Of a DNA stretch of 64,000 nt, positions 21,791-34,349 are shown one piece after another; the first letter of the stretch is position 1, and each line of letters begins with the position of its first letter. The notes below the pieces were generated by a model. That model made no database searches. It saw only the letters and a program-made list of their open reading frames with translations, and had not been told where the DNA came from. This DNA is from Amblyomma americanum (taxonomy: Eukaryota > Arthropoda > Arachnida > Ixodida > Ixodidae): assembly GCF_052857255.1 (NCBI RefSeq), contig NW_027526745.1, forward strand, positions 1 through 64,000, written 5' to 3'. The position numbers and the translations under genes are program-made.

Positions 21791-24700
21791 AAATCGATGC
21801 TCGTGAATTTTGCTACTTTCGATCTAAAACAATGTATCTCGTTGTTTTGAGCCGGAATACAATTTTTCGCGCAGTTCTGAGAGAAAACGTTTACACCTTT
21901 CTCTCGTCTACTCTTCGACGACTTGTAAAATCGATGCTCGTGAATCTTGATAGTATCGCTCTAAAACGATGTATCCCGTTATTTTGAGCCGGAATACAAG
22001 TTTTCGCGCAGTTCTGAGAGAAAAAGTTTACACCTTTCTCTCGTCTACTCTTCGACGACTTGTAAAATCGATGCTGGTGAATCTTGATAGTTTCGATCTA
22101 AAACGATGTATCCCGTTGTTTTGAGCCGGAATACAAGTTTCCGCGCAGTTCTGAGAGAAAAAGTTTACACCTTTCTCTCGTCTACTCTTCGACGACTTGT
22201 AAAATCGATGCTCGTTAATCGTGCTAGTTTCGATCTAAAACGATGTATCCCGTTGTTTTGAGCCGGAATACAAGTTTTCGCGCAGTTCTGAGAGAAAAAG
22301 TTCACACCTTTTTCTCGTCTACTCTTCGACGACTTGTAAAATCGATGCTCGTTAATCGTGCTTATTTCGATCTAAAACGATGTATCCCGTTGTTTTGGGC
22401 CAGAATACAAGTTTTCGCGCAGTTCTGAGAGAAAAAGTTTACAGCTTTCTCTCGTCTACTCTTCGTCGACTTGTAAAATCGATGCTCGTTAATCTTGCTA
22501 GTTTCGATCTAAAACGATGTATCCCGTTGTTTTGAGCCGGAATACAAGTCTTCGCGCAGTTCTGAGATAAAAAGTTTACACCTTTCTCTCGTCTACTCTT
22601 CGACGACTTGTAAAATCGATGCTCGTGAATCTTGCTAGTTTCAATCTAAAACGAAGTATCCCGTTGTTTTGAGCCAGAATACAAGTTTTTGCGCAGTTCT
22701 GAGAGAAAAAGTTTACACCTTTCTCTCGTTATCTTCGACGACATGTAAAATCGATGCTCGTGAATCTTGCTAGTTTCGATCTAAAACAATGTATCCCGTT
22801 GTTTTGAGCCGGAATACAAGTTTTCACGCAGTTCTGAGCGAAAAAGTTTACACCTATCTCTCGTCTACTCTTCGACGACTTGTAAAATCGATGCTCGTTA
22901 ATCTTGCTAGTTTCGATCTAAAACGATGTATCCCGTTGTTTTGAGCCGGAATACAAGTCTTCGCGCAGTTCTGAGATAAAAAGTTTACACCTTGTTCTCG
23001 TCTACTCTTCGACGACTTGTAAACTTGATGCTCGTGAATCTTGCTAGTTTCGATCTAAAACGATGTATCCCGTTGTTTTGAGCCGAAATACAAGTTTTCG
23101 CGCAGTTCTGAGAGAAAAAGTTTACACCTTTCTCTCGTTTACTCTTCGACGACTTGTAAAATCGATGCTGGTGAATCTTGATAGTTTCGATCTAAAACGA
23201 TGTATCCTGTTGTTTTGAGCCAGAATACAAGTTTTCGCGCAGTTCTGAGAGAAAAAGTTTACACCTTTCTCTCGTCTACTCTTCGACGACTTGTAAAATC
23301 GATGCTCGTTAATCGTGCTAGTTTCGATCTAAAACGATGTATCCCGTTGTTTTGGGCCAGAATACAAGTTTTCGCGCAGTGCTGAGAGAAAAAGTTTACA
23401 CCTTTCTCTCGTCTACTCTTCGTCGACTTGTAAAATCGATGCTCGTTAATCTTGCTAGTTTCGATCTAAAACGATGTATCCCGTTGTTTTGAGCCGGAAT
23501 ACAAGTCTTCGCGCAGTTCTGAGATAAAAAGTTTACACCTTTCTCTCGTCTACTCTTCGACGACTTGTAAAATCGATGCTCGTGAATCTTGCTAGTTTCG
23601 ATATAAAACGAAGTATCCCGTTGTTTTGAGCCGGAAGACAAGTTTTTGCGCAGTTCTGAGAGAAAAAGTTTACACCTTTCTCTCGTTCTCTTCGACGACA
23701 TGTAAAATCGATGCTCGTGAATTTTGCTAGTTTCAATCTAAAACAATGTATCCCGTTGTTTTGAGCCGGAATACAAGTTTTCGCGCAGTTCTGAGAGAAA
23801 AAGTTTACACCTATCTCTCGTCTACTCTTCGACGACTTGTAAAATCGATGCTCGTTAATCGTGCTAGTTTCGATCTAAAACAATGTATCCCGTTGTTTTG
23901 AGCCGGAATACAAGTTTTCGCGCAGTTCTGAGAGAAAAAGTTTACAGCTTTCTCTCGTCTACTCTTCGTCGACTTGTAAAATCGATGCTCGTTAATCTTG
24001 CTAGTTTCGATCTAAAACGATGTATCCCGTTGTTTTGAGCCGGAATACAAGTCTTCGCGCAGTTCTGAGATAAAAAGTTTACACCTTTCTCTCGTCTACT
24101 CTTCGACGACTTGTAAAATCGATGCTCGTGAATCTTGCTAGTTTCAATCTAAAACGAAGTATCCCGTTGTTTTGAGCCGGAATACCAGTTTTTGCGCAGT
24201 TCTGAGAGAAAAAGTTTACACCTTTCTCTCGTTCTCTTCGACGACATGTAAAATCGATGCTCGTGAATTTTGCTAGTTTCGATCTAAAACAATGTATCCC
24301 GTTGTTTTGAGCCGGAATACAAGTTTTCGCGCAGATCTGAGAGAAAAAGTTTACACCTATCTCTCGTCTACTCTTCGACGACTTGTAAAATCGATGCTCG
24401 TTAATCGTGCTAGTTTCGATCTAAAACGATGTATCGCGTTGTTTTGAGCCGGAATACAAGTTTTCGCGCAGTTCTGAGAGAAAAAGTTTACACCTTTCTC
24501 TCGTCTACTCTTCGTCGACTTGTAAAATTGATGCTCGTTAATCTTGCTAGTTTCGATCTAAAATGATGTATCCCGTTGTTTTGAGCCGGAATACAAGTTT
24601 TTGCGCAGTTCTGAGAGAAAAAGTTTACACCTTTCTCTCGTTCTCTTCGACGACATGTAAAATGGATGCTCGTGAATCTTGCTAGTTTCGATCTAAAACA

Positions 24701-27700
24701 ATGTATCCCGTTGTTTTGAGCCGGAATACAAGTTTTCGCGCAGTTCTGAGAGAAAAAGTTTACACCTTTCTCTCGTCTACTCTTCGACGACTTGTAAAAT
24801 CGATGCTGGTGAATCTTGATTGTTTCGATCTAAAACGATGTATCCCGTTGTTTTGAGCCGGAATACAAGTTTTCGCGCAGTTCTGAGAGAAAAAGTTTAC
24901 ACCTTTCTCTCGTCTACTCTTCGACGACTTGTAAAATCGATGCTCGTTAATCGTGCTAGTTTCGATCTAAAACGATGTATCCCGTTGTTTTGGGCCAGAA
25001 TACAAGTTTTCGCGCAGTTCTGAGAGAAAAAGTTTACACCTTTCTCTCGTCTACTCTTCGTCGACTTTTAAAATCGATGCTCGTTAATCTTGCTAGTTTC
25101 GATCTAAGACGATGTATCCCGTTGTTTTGAGCCGGAATACAAGGTTTTGCGCAGTTCTGAGAGAAAAAGTTTACACCTTTCTCTCGTTATCTTCGACGAC
25201 ATGTAAAATCGATGCTCGTGAATCTTGCTAGTTTCGATCTAAAACAATGTATCCCGTTGTTTTGAGCCGGAATACAAGTTTTCACGCAGTTCTGAGAGAA
25301 AAAGTTTACACCTATCTCTCGTCTACTCTTCGACGACTTGTAAAATCGATGCTCGTTAATCGTGCTAGTTTCGATCTAAAACGATGTATCCCGTTGTTTT
25401 GAGCCGAAATACACGTTTTCTCGCAGTTGTGAGAGAAAAAGTTTACACGTTTCTTTCGTCTACTCTTCGACGACTTGTAAAATCGATGCACGTGAATTTT
25501 GCTAGTTTCGATCTAAAACGATGTATCCCGTTGTTTTGAGCCGGAATACAAGTTTTCGCGCAGTTCTGAGAGAAAAAGTTTACACCTTTCTCTCGTTATC
25601 TTCGACGACATGTAAAATCGATGCTCGTGAATCTTGCTAGTTTCGATCTAAAACAATGTATCCCGTTGTTTTGAGCCGGGATACAAGTTTTCACGCAGTT
25701 CTGAGAGAAAAAGTGTACACCTATCTCTCGTCTACTCTTCGACGACTTGTAAAATCGATGCTCGTTAATCGTGCTAGTTTCGATCTAAAACGATGTATCC
25801 CGTTGTTTTGAGCCGGAATACAAGTTTTCGCGCAGTTCTGAGAGAAAAAGTTTACACCTTTTTCTCGTCTACTCTTAGACGACTTGTAAAATCGATGCTC
25901 GTGAATCTTGCTAGTTTCGATCTAAAACGATGTATCCCGTTGTTTTGAGCCGAAATACACGTTTTCTCGCAGTTGTGAGAGAAAAAGTTTACACGTTTCT
26001 CTCGTCTACTCTTCGACGACTTGTAAAATCGATGCACGTGAATTTTGCTAGTTTCGATCTAAAACGATGTATCCCGTTGTTTTGAGCCGGAATACAAGTT
26101 TTCGCGCAGTTCTGAGAGAAAAAGTTTACACGTTTCTCTCGTCTACTCTTCGACGACTTGTAAAATCGATGCTCGTGAACCTTGCTAGTTTCGATCTAAA
26201 ACGATGTATCCCGTTGTTTTGAGCCGGAATACAAGTTTTCTCGCAGTTCTGAGAGAAAAAGTTTACACGTTTTTCTCGTCTACTCTTCGACGACTTGTAA
26301 AATCGATGCACGTGAATTTTGCTAGTTTCGATCTAAAACGATGTATCCCGTTGTTTTGAGCCGGAATACAAGTTTTCGCGCAGTTCTGAGAGAAAAAGTT
26401 TACACCTTTCTCTCGTCTACTCTTCGACGACTTGTTAAATCGATGCTCGTGAATTTTGCTACTTTCGATCTGAAACAATGTATCTCGTTGTTTTGAGCCG
26501 GAATACAATTTTTCGCGCAGTTCTGAGAGAAAACGTTTACACCTTTCTCTCGTCTACTCTTCGACGACTTGTAAAATCGATGCTCGTGAATCTTGATAGT
26601 ATCGCTCTAAAACGATGTATCCCGTTGTTTTGAGCCGGAATACAAGTTTTCGCGCAGTTCTGAGAGAAAAAGTTTACACCTTTCTCTCGTCTACTCTTCG
26701 ACGACTTGTAAAATTGATGCTGGTGAATCTTGATAGTTTCGATCTAAAACGATGTATCCCGTTGTTTTGAGCCGGAATACAAGTTTTCGCGCAGTTCTGA
26801 GAGAAAACGTTTACACCTTTCTCTCGTCTACTCTTCGACGACTTGTAAAATCGATGCTCGTTAATCGTGCTAGTTTCGATCTAAAACGATGTATCCCGTT
26901 GTTTTGGGCCAGAATACAAGTTTTCGCGCAGTTCTGAGAGAAAAAGTTTACACCTTTCTCTCGTCTACTCTTCGTCGACTTGTAAAATCGATGCTCGTTA
27001 ATCTTGCTAGTTTCGATCTAAAACGATGTATCCCGTTGTTTTGAGCCGGAATACAAGTCTTCGCGCAGTTCTGAGATAAAAAGTTTACACCTTTCTCTCG
27101 TCTACTCTTCGACGACTTGTAAAATCGATGCTCGTGAATCTTGCTAGTTTCGATCTAAAACGAAGTATCCCGTTGTTTTGAGCCGGAATACAAGTTTTTG
27201 CGCAGTTCTGAGAGAAAAAGTTTACACCTTACTCTCGTTCTCTTCGACGACATGTAAAATCGATGCTCGTGAATCTTGCTAGTTTCGATCTAAAACAATG
27301 TATCCCGTTGTTTTGAGCCGGAATACAAGTTTTCGCGCAGTTCTGAGAGAAAAAGTTTACACCTATCTCTCGTCTACTCTTCGACGACTTGTAAAATCGA
27401 TGCTCGTTAATCGTGCTAGTTTCGATCTAAAACGATGTATCCCGTTGTTTTGAGCCGGAATACAAGTTTTCGCGCAGTTCTGAGAGAAAAAGTTTACACC
27501 CTTTTCTCCTCTACTCTTCGACGACTTGTAAAATCGATGCTCGTGAATCATGCTAGTTTCGATCTAAAACGATGTATCCCGTTGTTTTGAGCCGAAATAC
27601 ACGTTTTCTCGCAGTTCTGAGAGAAAAAGTTTACACGTTTCTCTCGTCTACTCTTCGACGACTTGTAAAGTCGATGCACGTGAATTTTGCTAGTTTCGAT

Positions 27701-30700
27701 CTAAAACGATGTATCCCGTTGTTTTGAGCCGGAATACAAGTTTTCGCGCAGTTCTGAGAGAAAAAGTTTACACGTTTCTCTCGTCTACTCTTCGACGACT
27801 TGTAAAATCGATGCTCGTGAATTTGGCTTGTCTTGATCTAAAACGATGTATCCCGTTGTTTTGAGCCGCAATACAAGTTTTTGCGCAGTTCTGAGAGAAA
27901 ACGTTTACACCTTTCTCTCGTCTACTCTTCGACGACTTGTAAAATCGATGCTCGTTAATCGTGCTAGTTTCGATCTAAAACGATGTATCCCGTTGTTTTG
28001 GGCCAGAATACAAGTTTTCGCGCAGTTCTGAGAGAAAAAGTTTACACCTTTCTCTCGTCTACTCTTCGTCGACTTGTAAAATCGATGCTCGTTAATCTTG
28101 CTAGTTTCGATCTAAAACGATGTATCCCGTTGTTTTGAGCCGGAATACAAGTCTTCGCGCAGTTCTGAGATAAAAAGTTTACACCTTTCTCTCGTCTACT
28201 CTTCGACGACTTGTAAAATCGATGCTCGTGAATCTTGCTAGTTTCGATCTAAAACGAAGTATCCCGTTGTTTTGAGCCGGAATACAACTTTTCGCGCAGT
28301 TCTGATAGAAAACGTTTACACCTTTCTCTCGTCTACTCTTCGACGACTTGTAAAATCGATGCTCGTGAATCTTGATAGTTTCGTTCTAAAACAATGTATC
28401 CCGTTGTTTTGAGCCGGAATACCAGTTTTCGCGCAGTTCTGAGAGAAAAAGTTTACCCCTTTCTCTCGTCTACTCTTCGACGACTTGCAAAATCGATGCT
28501 CGTTAATCGTGCTAGTTTCGATCTAAAACGATGTATCCCGTTGTTTTGAGCCGGAATACAAGTTTTCGCGCAGTTCTGAGAGAAAAAGTTTACACCTTTT
28601 TCTCGTCTACTCTTCGACGACTTGTAAAATTGATGCTCGTGAATCTTGCTAGTTTCGATCTAAAACGATGTATCCCGTTGTTTTGAGCCGGAATACAAGT
28701 TTTCACGCAGTTATGAGAGAAAAAGTTTACACCTTTCTCTCGTCTACTCTTCGACGACTTGTAAAGTCGATGCACGTGAATTTTGCTAGTTTCGATCTAA
28801 AACGATGTATCCCGTTGTTTTGAGCCGGAATACAAGTTTTCGCGCCGTTCTGAGAGAAAAAGTTTACACCTTTCTCTCGTCTACTCTTCGACGACTTGTA
28901 AAATCGATGCTCGTTAATCGTGCTAGTTCCGATTTAAAACGATGTATCCCGTTGTTTTGAGCCGGAATACAAGTTTTCGCGCAGTTCTGAGAGAAAAAGT
29001 TTACACCTTTCTCTCGTCTACTCTTCGTCGACTTGTAAAATTGATGCTCGTTAATCTTGCTAGTTTCGATCTAAAATGATGTATCCCGTTGTTTTGAGCC
29101 GGAATACAAGTCTTCGCGCAGTTCTGAGAGAAAAAGTTTACACCTTTCTCTCGTCTACTCTTCGACGACTTGTAAAATCGATGCTCGTGAATCTTGCTAG
29201 TTTCGATCTAAAACGAAGTATCCCGTTGTTTTGAGCCGGAAGACAAGTTTTTGCGCAGTTCTGAGAGAAAAAGTTTACACGTTTCTCTCGTCTACTCTTC
29301 GACGACTTGTAAAATCGATGCTCGTGAATTTGGCTTGTCTTGATCTAAAACGATGTCTCCCGTTGTTTTGAGCCGCAATACAAGTTTTTGCGCAGTTCTG
29401 AGAGAAAAAGTTTACACCTATCTCTCGTCTACTCTTCGACGACTTGTTAAATCGATGCTCGTGAATCATGCTACTTTCGATCTAAAACGATGTATCCCGT
29501 TGTTTTGAGCCGGAATACAATTTTTTCGCGCAGTTCTGAGAGAAAAGGTTTACACCTTTCTCTCGTCTACTCTTCGACGACTTGTAAAATCGATGCTCGT
29601 GAATCTTGATAGTTTCGATCTAAAACGATGTATTCCGTTGTTTTGAGCCGGAATACAACTTTTCGCGCAGTTCTGATAGAAAAAGTTTACACCTTTCTCT
29701 CGTCTACTCTTCGACGACTTGTAAAATCGATGCTCGTGAATCTTGATAGTTTCGTTCTAAAACAATGTATCCCGTTGTTTTGAGCCGGAATACCAGTTTT
29801 CGCGCAGTTCTGAGAGAAAAAGTTTACCCCTTTCTCTCGTCTACTCTTCGACGACTTGTAAAATCGATGCTCGTTAATCGTGCTAGTTTCGATCTAAAAC
29901 GATGTATCCCGTTGTTTTGAGCCGGAATACAAGTTTTCGCGCAGTTCTGAGAGAAAAAGTTTACACCTTTTTCTCGTCTACTCTTCGACGACTTGTAAAA
30001 TTGATGCTCGTGAATCTTGCTAGTTTCGATCTAAAACGATGTATCCCGTTGTTTTGAGCCGGAATACAAGTTTTCACGCAGTTATGAGAGAAAAAGTTTA
30101 CACCTTTCTCTCGTCTACTCTTCGACGACTTGTAAAATCGATGCTGGTGAATCTTGATAGTTTCGATCTAAAACGATGTATCCCGTTGTTTTGAGCCGGA
30201 ATACAAGTTTTCGCGCAGTTCTGAGAGAAAAAGTTTACACCTTTCTCTCGTCTACTCTTCGACGACTTGTAAAATCGATGCTCGTTAATCGTGCTAGTTT
30301 CGATTTAAAACGATGTATCCCGTTGTTTTGAGCCGGAATACAAGTTTTCGCGCAGTTCTGAGAGACAAAGTTTACACCTTTCTCTCGTCTACTCTTCGTC
30401 GACTTGTAAAATTGATGCTCGTTAATCTTGCTAGTTTCGATCTAAAATGATGTATTCCGTTGTTTTGAGCCGGAATACAAGTCTTCGCGCAGTTCTGAGA
30501 GAAAAAGTTTACACCTTTCTCTCGTTTACTCTTCGACGACTTGTAAAATCGATGCTCGTGAATCTTGCTAGTTTCGATCTAAAACGAAGTATCCCGTTGT
30601 TTTGAGCCGGAAGACAAGTTTTTGCGCAGTTCTGAGAGAAAAAGTTTACACCTTTCTCTCGTTCTCTTTGACGACATGTAAAATCGATGCTCGTGAATTT

Positions 30701-32029
30701 TGCTAGTTTCGATCTAAAACAATGTATCCCGTTGTTTTGAGCCGGAATACAAGTTTTCGCGAAGTTCTGAGAGAAAAAGTTTACACCTATCTGTCGTCTA
30801 CTCTTCGACGACTTGTAAAATCGATGCTCGTTAATCGTGCTAGTTTCGATCTAAAACGATGTATCCCGTTGTTTTGAGCCGGAATACAAGTTTTCGCGCA
30901 GTTCTGAGAGAAAAAGTTTACACCTTGTTCTCGTCTACTCTTCGACGACTTGTAAAATCGATGCTCGTGAATCTTGCTAGTTTCGATCTAAAACGATGTA
31001 TCCCGTTGTTTTGAGCCGAAATACAAGTTTTCTCGCAGTTCTGAGAGTAAAAGTTTACACGTTTCTCTCGTCTACTCTTCGACGACTTGTAAAATCGATG
31101 CACGTGAATTTTGCTAGTTTCGATCTAAAACTATGTATCCCGTTGTTTTGAGCCGGAATACAAGTTTTCGCGCAGTTCTGAGAGAAAAAGTTTACACCTT
31201 TCTCTCGTGTACTCTTCGACGACTTGTTAAATCGATGCTCGTGAATTTTGCTACTTTCGATCTAAAACAATGTATCCCGTTGTTTTGAGCCGGAATACAA
31301 GTTTTCGCGCAGTTCTGGGAGAAAAAGTTTACACCTTTCTCTCGTCTACTCTTCGACGACTTGTTAAATCGATGCTCGTGAATTTTGCTACTTTCGATCT
31401 AAAACAATGTATCTCGTTGTTTTGAGCCGGAATACAATTTTTCGCGCAGTTCTGAGAGAAAACGTTTACACCTTTCTCTCGTCTACTCTTCGACGACTTG
31501 TAAAATCGATGCTCGTGAATCTTGATAGTATCGCTCTAAAACGATGTATCCCGTTGTTTTGAGCCGGAATACAAGTTTTCGCGCAGTTCTGAGAGAAAAA
31601 GTTTACACCTTTTTCTCGTCTACTCTTCGACGACTTGTAAAATCGATGCTGGTGAATCTTGATAGTTTCGATCTAAAACGATGTATCCCGTTGTTTTGAG
31701 CCGGAATACAATATTTCGCGCAGTTCTGAGAGAAAAAGTTTACACCTTTCTCTCGTCTACTCTTCGACGACTTGTAAAATCGATGCTCGTTAATCGTGCT
31801 AGTTTCGATCTAAAACGATGTATCCCGTTGTTTTGGGCCGGAATACAAGTTTTCGCGCAGTTCTGAGAGAAAAAGTTTACACCTTTCTGTCGTCTACTCT
31901 TCGTCGACTTGTAAAATCGATGCTCGTTAATCTTGCTAGTTTCGATCTAAAACTATGTATCCCGTTGTTTTGAGCCGGAATACAAGTCTTCGCGCAGTTC
32001 TGAGAGAAAAAGTTTACACCTTTCTCTCG

Positions 32030-32038
32030 TCTACTCTT
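32030..32038. repeat. Target-site duplication, left copy (SINE 1)
   Basis: Satellite sequence TCTACTCTT, repeated exactly at 32361-32369 on the far side of the SINE. Confidence 0.85.
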
Positions 32039-32056
32039 AATAATAATAATAATAAT
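32039..32056 (-). repeat. (TTA)n tail of SINE 1
   Basis: An AATAATAAT run of about 18 bp on the plus strand, at the 3' end of the minus-strand SINE and abutting the target duplication. It is the priming tail of the element. Confidence 0.85.
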
Positions 32057-32293
32057 TGGTTTTTTTGGGGACAGGAAATGGCGCAGTATCTGTCTCATAT
32101 ATCTTTGGACACCTGAACCGCGCCGTAAGGGGTGGAATAAAGGAGGAAGTGAAAGAAGAAAGGAAGAATTGGTGCCGTAGAGGAGGGCTCCGGCATAATT
32201 TCGACCTCCTGGGGATCTTTAACGTGCACTGACATCGCACAGCACACGGGCGCCTTAGCGTTTTTCCTCCATAAAAACGCAGCCGCCGCGGTC

Positions 32294-32304
32294 GGGTTCG
32301 AACC
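32294..32304 (-). promoter_or_regulatory. Pol III B box of SINE 1
   Basis: Minus strand reads GGTTCGAACCC, an excellent fit to the tRNA-type B box (GGTTCGANNCC). It lies about 34 bp inside the A box, within the normal tRNA spacing, so the SINE carries a complete internal promoter. Confidence 0.85.
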
Positions 32305-32337
32305 CGGGAACTCCGGATCAGTAGTCGAGCGCCCTAA

Positions 32338-32348
32338 CCACTGAGCCA
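32338..32348 (-). promoter_or_regulatory. Pol III A box of SINE 1
   Basis: Minus strand reads TGGCTCAGTGG, matching the tRNA A-box consensus TRGCNNAGYNG. It lies about 12 bp from the 5' end of the element, as expected for a tRNA-derived SINE. Confidence 0.85.
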
Positions 32349-32360
32349 CCGCGGCGGGGC

Positions 32361-32369
32361 TCTACTCTT
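32361..32369. repeat. Target-site duplication, right copy (SINE 1)
   Basis: An exact second copy of TCTACTCTT next to the 5' end of the minus-strand SINE. Confidence 0.85.
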
Positions 32370-34009
32370 CGACGACTTCGAAGACTTGTAAAATCGATGC
32401 TGGTGAATCTTGCTAGTTTCGATCTAAAACGAAGTATCCCGTTGTTTTGAGCCGGAATACAAGTTTTTGCGCAGTTCTGAGAGAAAAAGTTTACACCTTT
32501 CTCTCGTTCTCTTCGACGACATGTAAAATCGATGGTCGTGAATCTTGCTAGTTTCGATCTAAAACAATGTATCCCGTTGTTTTGAGCCGGAATACAAGTT
32601 TTCGCGCAGTTCTGAGAGAAAAAGTTTACACCTTTCTCTCGTTCTCTTCGACGACATGTAAAATCGATGCTCGTGAATTTTGCTAGTTTCGATCTAAAAC
32701 AATGTATCCCGTTGTTTTGAGCCGGAATACAAGTTTTCGCGAAGTTCTGAGAGAAAAAGTTTACACCTATCTGTCGTCTACTCTTCGACGACTTGTAAAA
32801 TCGATGCTCGTTAATCGTGCTAGTTTCGATCTAAAACGATGTATCCCGTTGTTTTGAGCCGGAATACAAGTTTTCGCGCAGTTCTGAGAGAAAAAGTTTA
32901 CACCTTGTTCTCGTCTACTCTTCGACGACTTGTAAAATCGATGCTCGTGAATCTTGCTAGTTTCGATCTAAAACGATGTATCCCGTTGTTTTGAGCCGAA
33001 ATACAAGTTTTCTCGCAGTTCTGAGAGAAAACGTTTACACGTTTCTCTCGTCTACTCTTCGACGACTTGTAAAATCGACGCACGTGAATTTTGCTAGTTT
33101 CGATCTAAAACTATGTATCCCGTTGTTTTGAGCCGGAATACAAGTTTTCGCGCAGTTCTGAGAGAAAAAGTTTACACCTTTCTCTCGTCTACTCTTCGAC
33201 GACTTGTTAAATCGATGCTCGTGAATTTTGCTACTTTCGATCTAAAACAATGTATCCCGTTGTTTTGAGCCGGAATACAAGTTTTCGCGCAGTTCTGGGA
33301 GAAAAAGTTTACACCTTTCTCTCGTCTACTCTTCGACGACTTGTTAAATCGATGGTCGTGAATTTTGCTACTTTCGATCTAAAACAATGTATCTCGTTGT
33401 TTTGAGCCGGAATACAATTTTTCGCGCAGTTCTGAGAGAAAACGTTTACACCTTTCTCTCGTCTACTCTTCGACGACTTGTAAAATCGATGCTCGTGAAT
33501 CTTGATAGTATCGCTCTAAAACGATGTATCCCGTTGTTTTGAGCCGGAATACAAGTTTTCGCGCAGTTCTGAGAGAAAAAGTTTACACCTTTTTCTCGTC
33601 TACTCTTCGACGACTTGTAAAATCGATGCTGGTGAATCTTGATAGTTTCGATCTAAAACGATGTATCCCGTTGTTTTGAGCCGGAATACAATATTTCGCG
33701 CAGTTCTGAGAGAAAAAGTTTACACCTTTCTCTCGTCTACTCTTCGACGACTTGTAAAATCGATGCTCGTTAATCGTGCTAGTTTCGATCTAAAACGATG
33801 TATCCCGTTGTTTTGGGCCGGAATACAAGTTTTCGCGCAGTTCTGAGAGAAAAAGTTTACACCTTTCTGTCGTCTACTCTTCGTCGACTTGTAAAATCGA
33901 TGCTCGTTAATCTTGCTAGTTTCGATCTAAAACGATGTATCCCGTTGTTTTGAGCCGGAATACAAGTCTTCGCGCAGTTCTGAGAGAAAAAGTTTACACC
34001 TTTCTCTCG

Positions 34010-34018
34010 TCTACTCTT
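34010..34018. repeat. Target-site duplication, left copy (SINE 2)
   Basis: TCTACTCTT, matching 34341-34349 and inherited with the 1980-bp block. Confidence 0.85.
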
Positions 34019-34273
34019 AATAATAATAATAATAATTGTTTTTTTTGGGGAAAGGAAATGGCGCAGTATCTGTCTCATATATCTTTGGACACCTGAACCG
34101 CGCCGTAAGGGATGGAATAAAGGAGGAAGTGAAAGAAGAAAGGAAGAATTGGTGCCGTAGAGGAGGGCTCCGGCATAATTTCGACCTCCTGGGGATCTTT
34201 AACGTGCACTGACATCGCACAGCACACGGGCGCCTTAGCGTTTTTCCTCCATAAAAACGCAGCCGCCGCGGTC

Positions 34274-34284
34274 GGGTTCGAACC
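34274..34284 (-). promoter_or_regulatory. Pol III B box of SINE 2
   Basis: GGTTCGAACCC on the minus strand, unchanged from copy 1. Confidence 0.85.
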
Positions 34285-34317
34285 CGGGAACTCCGGATCA
34301 GTAGTCGAGCGCCCTAA

Positions 34318-34328
34318 CCACTGAGCTA
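34318..34328 (-). promoter_or_regulatory. Pol III A box of SINE 2
   Basis: Minus strand reads TAGCTCAGTGG, one base different from copy 1 but still within the A-box consensus (R at the second position). Confidence 0.85.
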
Positions 34329-34340
34329 CCGCGGCGGGGC

Positions 34341-34349
34341 TCTACTCTT
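34341..34349. repeat. Target-site duplication, right copy (SINE 2)
   Basis: TCTACTCTT, matching 34010-34018. The same extra 9 bp (CGAAGACTT) follows shortly afterwards, as in copy 1. Confidence 0.85.

Larger units (their letters stand above)
1644..32038 (+). repeat. 137-bp satellite array, central segment (about 222 units)
   Basis: An uninterrupted head-to-tail satellite of 137-bp units, with recurrent length variants. These are a 135-bp subtype reading CGTTCTCTTCGACGACATG at the unit junction, units with one extra base in ACAATTTTTTCGCG, and occasional single-base deletions (for example near 2784, 2953 and 7105). Subtypes recur in fixed order: TTCGTCGAC with GAGATAAA, then AACGAAGTATCC, then the 135-bp subtype followed by AACAATG, then CCTATCTCTCG with GTTAATCGTGC. 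Every open frame of 60 to 100 codons here is this unit read through on one strand. I see no independent gene, RNA gene or other insertion. Confidence 0.97.
32039..32360 (-). mobile_element. tRNA-derived SINE, copy 1 (tick Ruka-like)
   Basis: A 322-bp insertion read on the minus strand. The 5' part (32360 down to about 32285) is tRNA-like, with an A box, a B box and complementary GCCGCGG/CCGCGGC arms at 32349-32355 and 32285-32291. A body of about 220 bp follows and includes a pyrimidine-rich stretch near 32140-32170. The 3' end is a (TTA)n microsatellite at 32039-32056, a tail of the kind made by LINE machinery of the I type. It is flanked by TCTACTCTT duplications. It encodes no protein; the frames of 67 and 84 codons across it are incidental. 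I recognise this as a common tick SINE type, but the family name is from memory. Confidence 0.88.
30640..32619 (+). repeat. SINE-bearing higher-order repeat, copy 1 (1980 bp)
   Basis: Twelve satellite units plus the 322-bp SINE and its 9-bp target duplication form a 1980-bp block repeated immediately downstream. Shared private variants include CGCGAAGTTC near 30757, CTATCTGTCG near 30788, CTGGGAGAAAAAG near 31315, ACAATATTTCG near 31709 and a TTTGGGCCGG unit near 31834. Before about 30640 the two copies differ (GGAAGACAAG against GGAATACAAG), which sets the start. Confidence 0.85.
32361..34018 (+). repeat. Satellite segment between the two SINE copies (about 12 units)
   Basis: Standard 137-bp units, resuming in phase after the target duplication at 32361-32369. 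The first unit contains an extra 9 bp, making GACGACTTCGAAGACTTG from GACGACTTG. The segment holds the junction between the two 1980-bp blocks near 32620. No other content is seen. Confidence 0.95.
34019..34340 (-). mobile_element. tRNA-derived SINE, copy 2 (duplicate of copy 1)
   Basis: The same 322-bp SINE as copy 1, with the same ends, tail and target duplication. By eye I count four substitutions from copy 1, at positions equivalent to 32059, 32072, 32132 and 32347. Because site and flanks are identical, it arose by duplication of the surrounding satellite block and not by a new insertion. Confidence 0.88.

Noticed and set aside
32095..32349. 84-codon frame inside the SINE
   Set aside because: The sequence is a Pol III SINE; the frame is incidental and shares no recognisable protein features.
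32285..32355. Functional tRNA gene
   Set aside because: A and B boxes and the terminal complementary arms are present, but the spacing of the T arm and acceptor stem appears one base short and no convincing anticodon arm is seen. It continues into a SINE body and has a target duplication.
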